Assembly (NCBI GenBank): GCA_943325515.2
Contig: CALPPS020000034.1
Span: forward strand, 1 to 24,097
Direction: 5' to 3'
From: Flavobacterium psychrophilum
GTDB taxonomy: Bacteria; Bacteroidota; Bacteroidia; Flavobacteriales; Flavobacteriaceae
Length of the DNA stretch: 24,097 nt
The notes beneath the pieces were generated by a model, which did no database searches, was not told the origin of the DNA, and was given only the letters and a program-made list of their open reading frames with translations. Each line of letters opens with the position of its first letter. The stretch's first letter is position 1. This document shows positions 9,594 to 16,874 of the stretch, one piece after another. The translations under genes and the position numbers were made by a program.

Positions 9594-10877
9594 ATGTCTA
9601 AAACTGCAATATTAGAATTTGATGGCAAGAAATATGAGTTTCCAGTAATTGTTGGAAGTGAAAATGAACCAGCCATTGATATTGACAAACTCCGTGCTTT
9701 AACAGGTGCTATTACCCTTGATCCAGGTTATAAAAATTCAGGTTCTTGTAAAAGTGAAATTACTTTCCTTGATGGAGAAGAAGGAATTCTTCGATATAGA
9801 GGCTTTGCCATTGAAGATTTAGCCGAAAAATCAAATTTTTTAGAAGTTTCTTATTTGGTAATTTTTGGAGAATTGCCAACAAAAAATCAGTTAGTTCAAT
9901 TCGAAAATGATATTCGAAAATATACTTTGGTAAACGAAGAAATGAAAAACATCATTGATGGTTTTCCAAAAACTGCCCATCCAATGGGAGTTTTATCATC
10001 GCTTACAAGTGCATTAACGGCTTTCAACCCAAAAGTTGTCAATGTAGAAAACGAAAAAGAAATGTATGAAGCTGTATGTAAAACCATGGGTAAATTCCTT
10101 GTAATTGCCACTTGGACATACAGAAAAATGATGGGTTATCCATTGAATTATTATGATAATACAAAAGGTTATGTAGAAAACTTTTTGCGTTTAATGTTTG
10201 AATTACCAACAGAACCCTATAAAGTAAATCCTGTTATTGTAAGTGCATTAGATAAATTATTTATCCTACACGCTGATCATGAACAAAATTGTTCTACTTC
10301 AACAGTAAGAATAGTAGGTTCATCCCACGCTGGATTGTTTGCTTCAATTTCATCTGGCGTTTCGGCACTATGGGGACCACTACATGGAGGCGCTAACCAA
10401 GCTGTATTAGAAATGCTAGAAGCCATCCAAAAAGACGGTGGCGATGCTGATAAATATATGGCTAAAGCTAAAGACAAAGATGATCCATTCCGTTTAATGG
10501 GATTTGGACACAGAGTATATAAAAATTTTGACCCAAGAGCTAAAATTATTAAAAAGGCTGCCGATGAAGTGTTAACTACTTTAGGTGTTGATGATCCCAT
10601 TTTAGATATTGCAAAAAAATTAGAAGCAGCTGCTTTGGTTGATGATTATTTTGTATCAAGAAAGTTATATCCAAACGTTGATTTTTACTCAGGAATAATC
10701 TATCGTGCATTAGGAATACCAACCGAAATGTTTACTGTAATGTTTGCTATAGGAAGACTTCCTGGTTGGATTGCACAGTGGAAAGAAATGCGCGTAAATA
10801 AAGAACCAATTGGTAGACCAAGACAAGTATATATAGGACACCCATTACGTGAATTTAAATCTATTGAAAAAAGATAG
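9594..10877 (+). CDS. gltA: Citrate synthase (type II)
   Basis: This 427-aa enzyme condenses acetyl-CoA and oxaloacetate to citrate, the entry step of the TCA cycle. The catalytic residues are visible and almost co-linear with the E. coli enzyme: H264 in GPLHGGANQ, H306 in GFGHRVYKNFDPRA and D363 in VDFYSG. The substrate-binding HADHEQNCST segment begins at H226. The N-terminal small beta domain (about 1-50, with EFDGKKYEFPV) is that of the hexameric, NADH-sensitive type II class of Gram-negative bacteria; allosteric behaviour here is inferred. The gene has its own promoter and ends at a strong terminator, so it is independent of sucC despite the shared pathway. Confidence 0.96.
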   Translation: MSKTAILEFDGKKYEFPVIVGSENEPAIDIDKLRALTGAITLDPGYKNSGSCKSEITFLDGEEGILRYRGFAIEDLAEKSNFLEVSYLVIFGELPTKNQLVQFENDIRKYTLVNEEMKNIIDGFPKTAHPMGVLSSLTSALTAFNPKVVNVENEKEMYEAVCKTMGKFLVIATWTYRKMMGYPLNYYDNTKGYVENFLRLMFELPTEPYKVNPVIVSALDKLFILHADHEQNCSTSTVRIVGSSHAGLFASISSGVSALWGPLHGGANQAVLEMLEAIQKDGGDADKYMAKAKDKDDPFRLMGFGHRVYKNFDPRAKIIKKAADEVLTTLGVDDPILDIAKKLEAAALVDDYFVSRKLYPNVDFYSGIIYRALGIPTEMFTVMFAIGRLPGWIAQWKEMRVNKEPIGRPRQVYIGHPLREFKSIEKR

Positions 10878-10935
10878 TTTTAAATCTTACGAAAGGTTGA
10901 TTAAAAATTAATACTATCTTCAAATACTTATAAAC

Positions 10936-10964
10936 AAAGCTTCTCCTTGTTGAGAAGCTTTTTT
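10936..10964 (+). terminator. Intrinsic terminator after gltA
   Basis: AAAGCTTCTC (10936-10945) and GAGAAGCTTT (10952-10961) form a perfect 10-bp stem with a 6-nt loop, followed by Ts. The end of its T-run merges with the -7 box of the next gene. Confidence 0.85.
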
Positions 10965-10971
10965 ATATTTG
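10964..10971 (+). promoter_or_regulatory. Promoter -7 element of the arginine deiminase-family gene
   Basis: TATATTTG matches TAnnTTTG exactly and lies 20 bp before the ATG at 10992, predicting a leader of about 14 nt. It shows that the upstream in-frame ATG at 10947, inside the gltA terminator, cannot be the start for this promoter. Confidence 0.5.
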
Positions 10972-10991
10972 CTAAAAGCCAAAATAATTTT

Positions 10992-11906
10992 ATGTTACAA
11001 TTAAATGTAAAAAATGAAACTTCAAGATTGAGAGCTGTTGTGTTGGGTTCAGCACTAAATAATGGACTGACTCCAACAGCTGAAGAAGCATATGATCCAA
11101 AATCTTTAGAACATATTCTTGCAGGAACTTATCCTGTTGAAGTAGATATGATTAAAGAGATAGAAGCTTTTAATCAAGTGTTTCAGAAATATGATGTGAA
11201 AGTTTTTCGACCAGAAATGATTGAAAACTACAACCAAATTTTCACACGCGACATTGGTTTTGTTATTGACAATATTTTTATTAAAGCCAATATTCTTCCC
11301 GATAGAGAAAGAGAATTAGAAGCAATCCATTATGTAATTGACCAAATTAATCCAGCAAAAGTAGTTCGTCCACCAGAAGAAGTACATATTGAGGGTGGCG
11401 ATGTTATGCTTTGGAATGATTATATTTTCATTGGAACGTATAAAGGTTCAGATTATAAAGATTACATCACAGCTCGAACCAATATGGCAGGAGTAAATTA
11501 TATAAAAGAATTATTTCCTCATAAAATCGTCAAAGAATTTGATTTGGTAAAATCCAAATTGGAAGCTCGCGATAATGCATTACATTTGGATTGTTGCTTT
11601 CAACCCGTTGGTGCAAACAAAGGAATAATTTATAAAAGTGGTTTCAGAGAAGAGGCGGATTACGTTTTTTTAGTGAATCTTTTTGGTTTAGAAAATTTAT
11701 TTCATATTACTCGTGACGAAATGTATGATATGAATTCTAACGTGTTTTCTATAGGTGAAAATGTGGTAGTTTCTGAAAGGAATTTTACTCGATTAAATAA
11801 TTGGCTTCGCGATAATGGATTTATCGTAGAAGAAATACCCTATTCAGAAATTGCTAAACAAGAAGGACTCCTAAGATGTTCTACTTTACCCTTAATTAGA
11901 GATTAG
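10992..11906 (+). CDS. Arginine deiminase / dimethylargininase (DDAH)-family guanidino hydrolase
   Basis: This 304-aa member of the guanidino-group-modifying superfamily (pentein fold, cysteine hydrolases or amidinotransferases) shows the superfamily signature in order: FTRD near 84-87, the substrate-binding HIEGGDVM at 132-139, catalytic H198 in LHLDCCFQP, and nucleophile C296 in LRCSTLPL at the extreme C terminus. Such enzymes attack the guanidinium carbon of arginine or methylarginine, giving citrulline plus ammonia or methylamine. Exact substrate cannot be read from the sequence; an amidinotransferase activity is an alternative. The start at 10992 (MLQLNVKNE) is chosen because the longer frame from 10947 runs back through the gltA terminator and promoter. 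Its downstream neighbour ctlX acts on citrulline, supporting a two-step route. The stop is followed within a few bases by a heptamer repeat array. Confidence 0.8.
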   Translation: MLQLNVKNETSRLRAVVLGSALNNGLTPTAEEAYDPKSLEHILAGTYPVEVDMIKEIEAFNQVFQKYDVKVFRPEMIENYNQIFTRDIGFVIDNIFIKANILPDRERELEAIHYVIDQINPAKVVRPPEEVHIEGGDVMLWNDYIFIGTYKGSDYKDYITARTNMAGVNYIKELFPHKIVKEFDLVKSKLEARDNALHLDCCFQPVGANKGIIYKSGFREEADYVFLVNLFGLENLFHITRDEMYDMNSNVFSIGENVVVSERNFTRLNNWLRDNGFIVEEIPYSEIAKQEGLLRCSTLPLIRD

Positions 11907-11910
11907 TTTC

Positions 11911-11946
11911 TGTTATCCGTTATTCTGTTATCCGTTTTTGGTTATC
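11911..11946 (+). repeat. Degenerate heptamer array (GGTTATC type), left flank
   Basis: Five heptamers read TGTTATC, CGTTATT, (extra C) TGTTATC, CGTTTTT, GGTTATC, in the plus orientation, starting 4 bp after the upstream stop codon. The array is the inverted partner of the one at 12373-12407. The two could pair imperfectly around the pseudogene between them. Confidence 0.75.
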
Positions 11947-11978
11947 AAGTAATAAAGTGACTTTAAAAAAGATATAGA

Positions 11979-12221
11979 ATGAGTAATTATCAAGATTTAG
12001 AAATATATAAAATTAGTTTGGAATTGTTTTTATGAAATTCATCCTGCATCATTACTTTTACCTACACATGAGTTATGTGAATTAGGAAGACAAATTAGAA
12101 GATTATCAGATTCTGTAAACTCAAATGCAGTTTAAGGTTATGGAAGAAATAGTTATAAAGCTGATTTATTCGATTTTTGATTTTCTCTCATTCAGATTGC
12201 TCATAGACAAAGGCACATTTG
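11979..12221 (+). pseudogene. Decayed four-helix-bundle protein (23S rRNA intervening-sequence protein type)
   Basis: This relic ORF reads with two frameshifts and nonsense codons. From ATG 11979 it gives MSNYQDLEIYKISLELF, then hits TGA (12033-12035). Shifting frame gives YEIHPASLLLPTHELCELG and RQIRRLSDSVNSNAV, then TAA (12133-12135) where the family has a Glu codon, then GYGRNSYKAD. A second shift restores the first frame: DFIRFLIFSHSDCS, TAG (12204-12206), TKAHL. This order matches the small four-helix-bundle protein family found in 23S rRNA intervening sequences and as free-standing genes in many Bacteroidota (about 120 residues; hallmark RRSSxSVxxNIxEG). The family's function is not established. 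Here it is certainly non-functional, and it lies between inverted heptamer arrays. Confidence 0.78.
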
Positions 12222-12372
12222 GTAAAAATTAATTATTTGTTTATAGGTTTAATTCCAAATATTAAAAGGTTAATTATTGATTTATGATAATTTAGGAGTA
12301 AAATTTTTAAATTTTATAAAGTATGTAGACCAAAATTGAAAGGCTTAAGCACAACAACAAATAACAATAATT

Positions 12373-12407
12373 GCCAACCGATAACTGACAACCGAAAACT
12401 GACAACC
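12373..12407 (-). repeat. Degenerate heptamer array, inverted, right flank
   Basis: Five contiguous 7-bp units on the plus strand read GCCAACC, GATAACT, GACAACC, GAAAACT, GACAACC. On the minus strand these are GGTTGTC, AGTTTTC, GGTTGTC, AGTTATC, GGTTGGC. It is the same repeat family as the arrays at 11911, 22550 and 24063, but inverted relative to them. Confidence 0.85.
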
Positions 12408-12427
12408 AATAATAAAAATAAAAATCA

Positions 12428-13366
12428 ATGAAACAAACTACCAATTCCATTTTAATGATTCGTCCAGTGGCATTCCGCATGAACGAACAGACTGCTGTAA
12501 ATAATTATTATCAGAAAGTACTTGATGGACTTTCTCCAGAAACAGTTAATGCAAAAGCGCAACAAGAATTTGATGCTTTTGTAAATAAGTTGCGAAAAGT
12601 AGGCGTAAATGTTATAGTTGTTGAAGATACTTTAGAACCAAATACTCCAGATAGTATTTTTCCAAACAATTGGATTTCATTTCATGAAAATGGTGATGTG
12701 GTTTATTATCCCATGTTTGCAGAAAACCGTCGCGCAGAGCGCAGGGATGACATCCTTGATATATTAGAAGAAGAGGGTTTTCAAATCAATGAAGGTATTA
12801 TGGATTATACTACAGCTGAGGAAGACAATGTCTTCTTGGAAGGAACAGGAAGTTTACTTTTGGATAGAGAAAATAGCAAAGCCTATTGTGCTCTTTCACC
12901 TAGAGCAGATGAAGAATTGATGATAGAATTTTGTGAAGATTTTGAATTCACACCTGTAATTTTTGAAGCTTTTCAAACCATAAATGGAGAAAGAAAATTA
13001 ATTTATCATACTAATGTGATGATGTGTCTTGGTGATACATTTGCTGTGATTTGTGCCGATTGTATCGATGATAAAAAAGAACGTAAAATGGTGCTGGATA
13101 GTCTTCGTGGTGATGATAAAGAAGTAATTTTAATTACAGAAGAGCAAGTGAATAATTTTGCAGGCAACATGCTCGAAGTGAAAGGGAAGAACGACAAAAG
13201 GTTTTTAGTGATGAGTGAATCTGCCCATAAAAGTTTAACCAAAAAGCAAATCGGTCAACTAGAAGCTCATGTAGAAATTATTCATTCAAGTCTTGATACT
13301 ATCGAAGCTTGTGGTGGTGGAAGTGCACGCTGCATGATGGCAGAAGTTTTTCTACCTAAAGAATGA
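12428..13366 (+). CDS. ctlX: Citrulline hydrolase / arginine deiminase-related protein (CtlX family)
   Basis: This 312-aa pentein-fold hydrolase is of the CtlX type. The founding member in Francisella is a citrulline ureidase converting citrulline to ornithine, CO2 and ammonia. Visible motifs are PDSIFPNNW at 74-82 (substrate loop), FLEGTGSLLLDR near 136-147, catalytic H194 in IYHTNVMMCLG and nucleophile C302 in GGGSARCMMAEV. The start MKQTTNSILMIRPV is typical for the family. It is a distant relative of the upstream DDAH-family gene in the same orientation. The 521-bp spacer carrying a pseudogene and repeats probably broke an operon, so how it is expressed now is unclear. A bidirectional terminator follows. 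Citrulline as substrate is inferred from the family. Confidence 0.82.
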   Translation: MKQTTNSILMIRPVAFRMNEQTAVNNYYQKVLDGLSPETVNAKAQQEFDAFVNKLRKVGVNVIVVEDTLEPNTPDSIFPNNWISFHENGDVVYYPMFAENRRAERRDDILDILEEEGFQINEGIMDYTTAEEDNVFLEGTGSLLLDRENSKAYCALSPRADEELMIEFCEDFEFTPVIFEAFQTINGERKLIYHTNVMMCLGDTFAVICADCIDDKKERKMVLDSLRGDDKEVILITEEQVNNFAGNMLEVKGKNDKRFLVMSESAHKSLTKKQIGQLEAHVEIIHSSLDTIEACGGGSARCMMAEVFLPKE

Positions 13367-13385
13367 TTGCTGAAATAAGAAAACA

Positions 13386-13420
13386 AAAAGCCCAAAATTA
13401 TTTTTTGATTTTGGGCTTTT
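13386..13420. terminator. Bidirectional terminator between ctlX and marC
   Basis: AAAAGCCCAAAAT (13386-13398) and ATTTTGGGCTTTT (13408-13420) form a perfect 13-bp stem with A- and T-runs at the two ends. It sits between two convergent genes, 20 bp after the ctlX stop and 3 bp before the marC stop, and should serve both. Confidence 0.88.
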
Positions 13421-13423
13421 ATA

Positions 13424-14047
13424 TTAAATTCCTCTAACAATTGCTAAAACTGAACTTATAATATATTGAATTCCAATAGCAATAGTTAAAAATCCAATAA
13501 TTCTCGAAATGGCAACAATACCTGAAGCACCTAGAATTTTTGCTAAATAATGGGCGCTTCTTAAAATAACGAAAATTAAAACACTAACAACTAAAATAGC
13601 TAAAGACGAAAAAATAATTTCATTAGTAGTATTGTGTTCTTGATAAAATGCAATTAATAAAGATATTGAACCCGGTCCAGCAAGCATTGGCATGGCAAGT
13701 GGTGTAAGTGCTATAGAATTTCTCATTTCAATATCTTCTTTCACTTTTTTATCAATACCTCTATTTTTACTGAATTTTCCATTAAGTAATGAGAAGCCTG
13801 AACTGGCAATGATAATACCTCCAGCAATTCGAAGTGCAGTTATGGTTATTCCAAAAAAAGTTAAAACATATTGTCCAATGAAAAAGGAAATAATTAAAAT
13901 TATAAAGACATTCAGAGCGGTTATGATTGAAACTTTTGAACGTTCTTTTTTGGTATAATCTTGAGTTAATCCTACAAAAATAGGAACCGTACCTATTGGA
14001 TTTAGTACTGAAAAAAGTGCAGCAAGAAGAAAAATAAAAAGTTCCAT
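13424..14047 (-). CDS. marC: MarC-family integral membrane protein
   Basis: This 207-aa inner-membrane protein has about six hydrophobic segments. The first is MELFIFLLAALFSVLNPIG, followed by TVPIFVGLT. The conserved family signature LTPLAMPMLAGPGSI is in the middle, and a C-terminal RIIGFLTIAIGIQYI segment follows. MarC proteins are widespread; the old link to multiple antibiotic resistance was not upheld and their function remains unknown. I chose the ATG at 14045-14047. The in-frame ATG five codons upstream (14062) overlaps the -7 promoter element and adds a charged MPKKY segment. The gene is divergent from the CoA-binding protein gene and converges on ctlX. Confidence 0.85.
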   Translation of the reverse strand: MELFIFLLAALFSVLNPIGTVPIFVGLTQDYTKKERSKVSIITALNVFIILIISFFIGQYVLTFFGITITALRIAGGIIIASSGFSLLNGKFSKNRGIDKKVKEDIEMRNSIALTPLAMPMLAGPGSISLLIAFYQEHNTTNEIIFSSLAILVVSVLIFVILRSAHYLAKILGASGIVAISRIIGFLTIAIGIQYIISSVLAIVRGI

Positions 14048-14059
14048 ATATTTTTTTGG

Positions 14060-14067
14060 CAAAGATA
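14060..14067 (-). promoter_or_regulatory. marC promoter -7 element
   Basis: The minus strand reads TATCTTTG (plus CAAAGATA), an exact TAnnTTTG match ending 12 bp before the chosen ATG. This predicts a very short leader of about 6 nt. The same octamer drives the divergent gene at 14135-14142. Confidence 0.5.
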
Positions 14068-14134
14068 AATTTTGAAACTAACCTAAAATATTAAATTGTA
14101 GTTAAATAATCCAAGCGAAATATAAAGATACCAT

Positions 14135-14142
14135 TATCTTTG
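14135..14142 (+). promoter_or_regulatory. Promoter -7 element of the CoA-binding protein gene, inside an inverted repeat
   Basis: TATCTTTG is an exact TAnnTTTG match 19 bp before the ATG. Its first seven bases form the right half of a perfect 7-bp inverted repeat, AAAGATA-CCAT-TATCTTT (14124-14141). The repeat could be a small operator or a chance consequence of the AT-rich sequence. Confidence 0.5.
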
Positions 14143-14161
14143 AAAAATAGTAATAGAATAC

Positions 14162-14527
14162 ATGAAAAATAAAAAAACCTTGGTCCTTGGTGCTTCCACA
14201 AAATCGGATAGATATGCTTTTAAAGCCATTACGATGCTAGTAGATAAAGGGCATTCCACACTAGCTATTGGACAGAATACTGGCGAAGTGGCAGGAGTTA
14301 CCATTAGAACTAAAAACATTCCGTTGAAAAATATTGACACAGTGACTTTATATTTAAATCCGGCACGTCAACGGGATTATTATAACTACATCATTGAAAC
14401 AAAACCAAAGCGTGTTATTTTCAATCCAGGAACCGAAAATCCTGAATTTTATCAATTGCTTCAAGGCAACGGAATTAAAGTGGAAGTGGCTTGTACATTG
14501 GTTTTATTGGCTACTAATCAATACTAG
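14162..14527 (+). CDS. CoA-binding domain protein (YccU-like, CoA_binding_2)
   Basis: This small cytoplasmic Rossmann-fold protein (121 aa) resembles the CoA_binding_2 family. It starts MKNKKTLVLGASTKSDRYAF, giving the nucleotide-binding GAS motif at 10-12 with the serine/arginine cluster typical of these proteins. It continues with LYLNPARQRDYYNYI and a conserved NPGTENPE motif near 88-95. Related domains form the CoA-binding part of acyl-CoA synthetases, but the stand-alone proteins have no assigned reaction. The gene converges on the symporter gene with only 19 bp between the stops and no obvious terminator. Confidence 0.75.
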   Translation: MKNKKTLVLGASTKSDRYAFKAITMLVDKGHSTLAIGQNTGEVAGVTIRTKNIPLKNIDTVTLYLNPARQRDYYNYIIETKPKRVIFNPGTENPEFYQLLQGNGIKVEVACTLVLLATNQY

Positions 14528-14546
14528 CTCTGAATTTATTTAAAAG

Positions 14547-16043
14547 TTAATATCGTGTACTTTTTGTGGCGGGTTTGCTTATTAAAAGTAATCCTATAAA
14601 AGTAATCAAACCGTTAACAATAATTAATTCATTATCTAAAGTATAATCCCCAAAAAGTGCTACAGAATATTTACTAATAAAGAAGCATAATGTTGGCGAA
14701 ATCAAGCAAATGAAAGGCACTAATTTGTCATGAACAGTTTTTGATTTCATAAACAAGCCAAAAGCATACAACCCGAGAAGCGGACCGTAAGTATAAGATG
14801 CAATCTTAAAAATCATTTTAACTACGGAAGCGTCATTAAAGGCATCAAAAATTATAATTACCAAAAACATTAAAAATGAAAATCCAATATGAACAAAATG
14901 TCTTGTTTTTACATTGGAAGAAATACTTTTATTTTCTGATTTATCCATACTAAGAAAATCTACGCAAAACGAAGTAGTCAAAGCGGTTAATGCTGAGTCT
15001 GTGGTAGCAAAAGTTGCAGCAGTCAACCCTAACAAAAAAACTACCGCAGGAACTATACCCAATGATTTTAAAGCAATTTCTGGAAACAAGAAATCAGTAC
15101 GAGCAACTCCGTCTACTACAGGTACTTGAATACCATTTTTCTCAGCAAACATATAAAGTAGTGCCCCAACACTCAAAAAGAAAATATTGATTACAACAAA
15201 TATTCCAGTAAAGGTGAACATGTTTTTTTGGGCTTCGCCAATGTTCTTGCAACTCAAATTCTTTTGCATTAAATCTTGGTCAAGACCTACCATAGCAATT
15301 GTTACAAATATTCCACCTAGAATTTGTTTCCAAAAATAATTTCCTTTTAAATAATCCTCAAAGAAGAAAATTTTGGAATAATTGCTTTCTTTCACAGCTT
15401 CAAAAGCTTGGAAAAAAGAAAAATCCAGACTTTGGCAAATGAAAATTATAGTCAAAAAAACGGATGATACTAGGAAGAATGTTTGCAAGCTATCGGTAAT
15501 AATAATGGTTTTTAGTCCGCCTCGATAGGTGTAAGCAAATATTAATCCTAAAGAAATTAAAACCGTTAGCGCAAATGGAACATGAAAAGAATCAAATACA
15601 TACCGTTGCAAAACAATCACCACTAAATACAAGCGAAAAGCCGAACCAATTGTTCTGCTAATCAAGAAAATAGTAGCTGCGGTTTTATAACTCACGACCC
15701 CCAACCGTTGTTCGATGTAACTATAAATAGAAGTCAAATTCATTCGATAATATAGCGGAAGTAATACCTTAGCAATGATTAAAAAACCTATGGCATTTCC
15801 CAATACAAATTGAAAATATTTGAACTGCAAATCGGGATTGCCCACTTCACCTGGGACTGATATAAAAGTCACACCAGACAGAGCAGTTCCTATCATTCCG
15901 AAGGCCACTAAATACCATTTTGAGTTTTTATTAGCTTTAAAAAAAGTATCGTTATCGGAACTTTTTTTGCTGACCAAATTGGAAATTAGAATCAATAATC
16001 CAAAATAAATAACAATGATAATAAGTATAGTAGTTGGTGTCAT
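14547..16043 (-). CDS. Sodium:solute symporter (SSS family)
   Basis: This polytopic inner-membrane protein (498 aa) has about 13 hydrophobic segments by eye and fits the Na+/solute symporter (SLC5-like) family. Family-like segments include GMIGTALSGVTFISVPGEVG in TM2, which resembles the Na+-site region of this family. Also present are YTYRGGLKTIIITDSLQTF near the middle and a TM8 region with GLTAATFATTDSALTALTTS that matches the conserved serine/threonine-rich Na2 helix. The substrate (sugar, amino acid, carboxylate) cannot be deduced from sequence alone. The gene is divergent from recR. No exact TAnnTTTG lies upstream. The 5' spacer carries a purine-rich tract (16086-16107 on the plus strand). 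Confidence 0.82.
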   Translation of the reverse strand: MTPTTILIIIVIYFGLLILISNLVSKKSSDNDTFFKANKNSKWYLVAFGMIGTALSGVTFISVPGEVGNPDLQFKYFQFVLGNAIGFLIIAKVLLPLYYRMNLTSIYSYIEQRLGVVSYKTAATIFLISRTIGSAFRLYLVVIVLQRYVFDSFHVPFALTVLISLGLIFAYTYRGGLKTIIITDSLQTFFLVSSVFLTIIFICQSLDFSFFQAFEAVKESNYSKIFFFEDYLKGNYFWKQILGGIFVTIAMVGLDQDLMQKNLSCKNIGEAQKNMFTFTGIFVVINIFFLSVGALLYMFAEKNGIQVPVVDGVARTDFLFPEIALKSLGIVPAVVFLLGLTAATFATTDSALTALTTSFCVDFLSMDKSENKSISSNVKTRHFVHIGFSFLMFLVIIIFDAFNDASVVKMIFKIASYTYGPLLGLYAFGLFMKSKTVHDKLVPFICLISPTLCFFISKYSVALFGDYTLDNELIIVNGLITFIGLLLISKPATKSTRY

Positions 16044-16165
16044 GTTTTTGGTTTAATAATGTGCCAAAATACAAAAAAGAATATAGAAAAAAGAGAAAAG
16101 AGCAAAGACGCCTATTTTGATGAAAAGTTATGCTTTCTTTTTTCTTTCTTCTTTTTTCTTTTCTC

Positions 16166-16173
16166 TAAATTTG
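16166..16173 (+). promoter_or_regulatory. recR promoter -7 element next to a 34-nt pyrimidine tract
   Basis: TAAATTTG is an exact TAnnTTTG match and ends only 4 bp before the recR ATG, so transcription should start at or next to the start codon (near-leaderless mRNA). The 34 bases at 16133-16166 are all C/T and occupy the place of a -33 box. Confidence 0.5.
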
Positions 16174-16177
16174 CGTT

Positions 16178-16798
16178 ATGGAATTTTCATCAAAATTACT
16201 CGAAAAAGCTGTTAACGAAATGGCACAATTACCTGGCATTGGAAAGCGCACGGCTTTAAGATTAGTTTTACATTTACTAAAACAGCCTATTGAACATACT
16301 CAATTTTTATCTAATGCATTGACAACCATGCGTGAAGAAGTAAAATTTTGTGTCAGTTGTAATAACATTTCCGACGTCGAAGTTTGTGAGATTTGTAATA
16401 ATTCTAATAGAAATCATAAAATTATTTGTGTAGTAGAAGATGTTAGAGATGTTATGGCTATAGAAAACACCAATCAATTTAAAGGAATTTATCATGTTTT
16501 AGGTGGTAAAATTTCACCAATAGATGGAGTTGGACCCAGTCAATTGAATATCAATTCACTAGTAGAGAAAGTGAAATTAGGACAAACAGAAGAATTGATT
16601 TTTGCATTGAGTTCAACAATGGAAGGTGATACCACAAATTTTTATATCTTCAAGCAAATCAAAGATTATGATGTAAAAACATCTACAATTGCTCGTGGTA
16701 TTGCTGTTGGCGATGAACTCGAGTATGCAGATGAGGTTACCCTTGGAAGAAGTATATTAAACCGTGTTCCATTTGAAAATTCAATTAAAAATTTATAA
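16178..16798 (+). CDS. recR: Recombination mediator protein RecR
   Basis: RecR (206 aa, usual length) acts with RecO (and RecF) to load RecA on SSB-coated gapped DNA. The N-terminal helix-hairpin-helix carries [13 protein letters not shown] at 18-30. A C4 zinc finger follows with C58, C61, C70 and C73 ([16 protein letters not shown]). The Toprim domain runs from about 82 to 175, beginning with [14 protein letters not shown]. The C-terminal part, [19 protein letters not shown], is the conserved Walker-B-like end. The start [15 protein letters not shown] is standard for Flavobacteriaceae. Its -7 box is so close that a leaderless transcript is likely. The polysaccharide locus begins immediately downstream. 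Confidence 0.95.
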   Translation: MEFSSKLLEKAVNEMAQLPGIGKRTALRLVLHLLKQPIEHTQFLSNALTTMREEVKFCVSCNNISDVEVCEICNNSNRNHKIICVVEDVRDVMAIENTNQFKGIYHVLGGKISPIDGVGPSQLNINSLVEKVKLGQTEELIFALSSTMEGDTTNFYIFKQIKDYDVKTSTIARGIAVGDELEYADEVTLGRSILNRVPFENSIKNL

Positions 16799-16820
16799 AG
16801 AAATAATAGCACGGTACATT

Positions 16821-16850
16821 TTTGTATTTAGAATTGAAAAACTATCTTTG
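16821..16850 (+). promoter_or_regulatory. Promoter of the polysaccharide export operon (-33 and -7 boxes)
   Basis: TTTG at 16821-16824 and TATCTTTG at 16843-16850 are separated by 18 bp. This is the best full match in the window to the two-part Bacteroidota promoter (TTTG, about 19 bp, TAnnTTTG). The predicted start is about 18 nt before the wza-like ATG at 16875, just after recR ends at 16798. Confidence 0.65.
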
Positions 16851-16874
16851 TTTGCTAATTTTTTTAAAAATCTA

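Larger units (their letters stand above)
11907..12427. other. Intergenic insertion between the two guanidino hydrolase genes
   Basis: This 521-bp spacer contains, in order, a plus-oriented heptamer array, the decayed four-helix-bundle gene, about 150 bp of featureless AT-rich DNA (12222-12372) and an inverted heptamer array. That array ends 20 bp before the ctlX ATG. I see no clear TAnnTTTG promoter for ctlX here. The simplest reading is an inserted, now degraded element that split a formerly tight gene pair. Confidence 0.6.

Noticed and set aside
13692..13958. Plus-strand ORF antisense to marC (and similar antisense ORFs over gltB, gltD, lysA)
   Set aside because: Compositional shadows of clearly homologous coding genes; no family resemblance or promoter of their own.
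16764..16874. Longer N-terminus for the wza-like gene (37 residues)
   Set aside because: It overlaps the recR coding end and the promoter at 16821-16850 and would hide the lipoprotein signal peptide.
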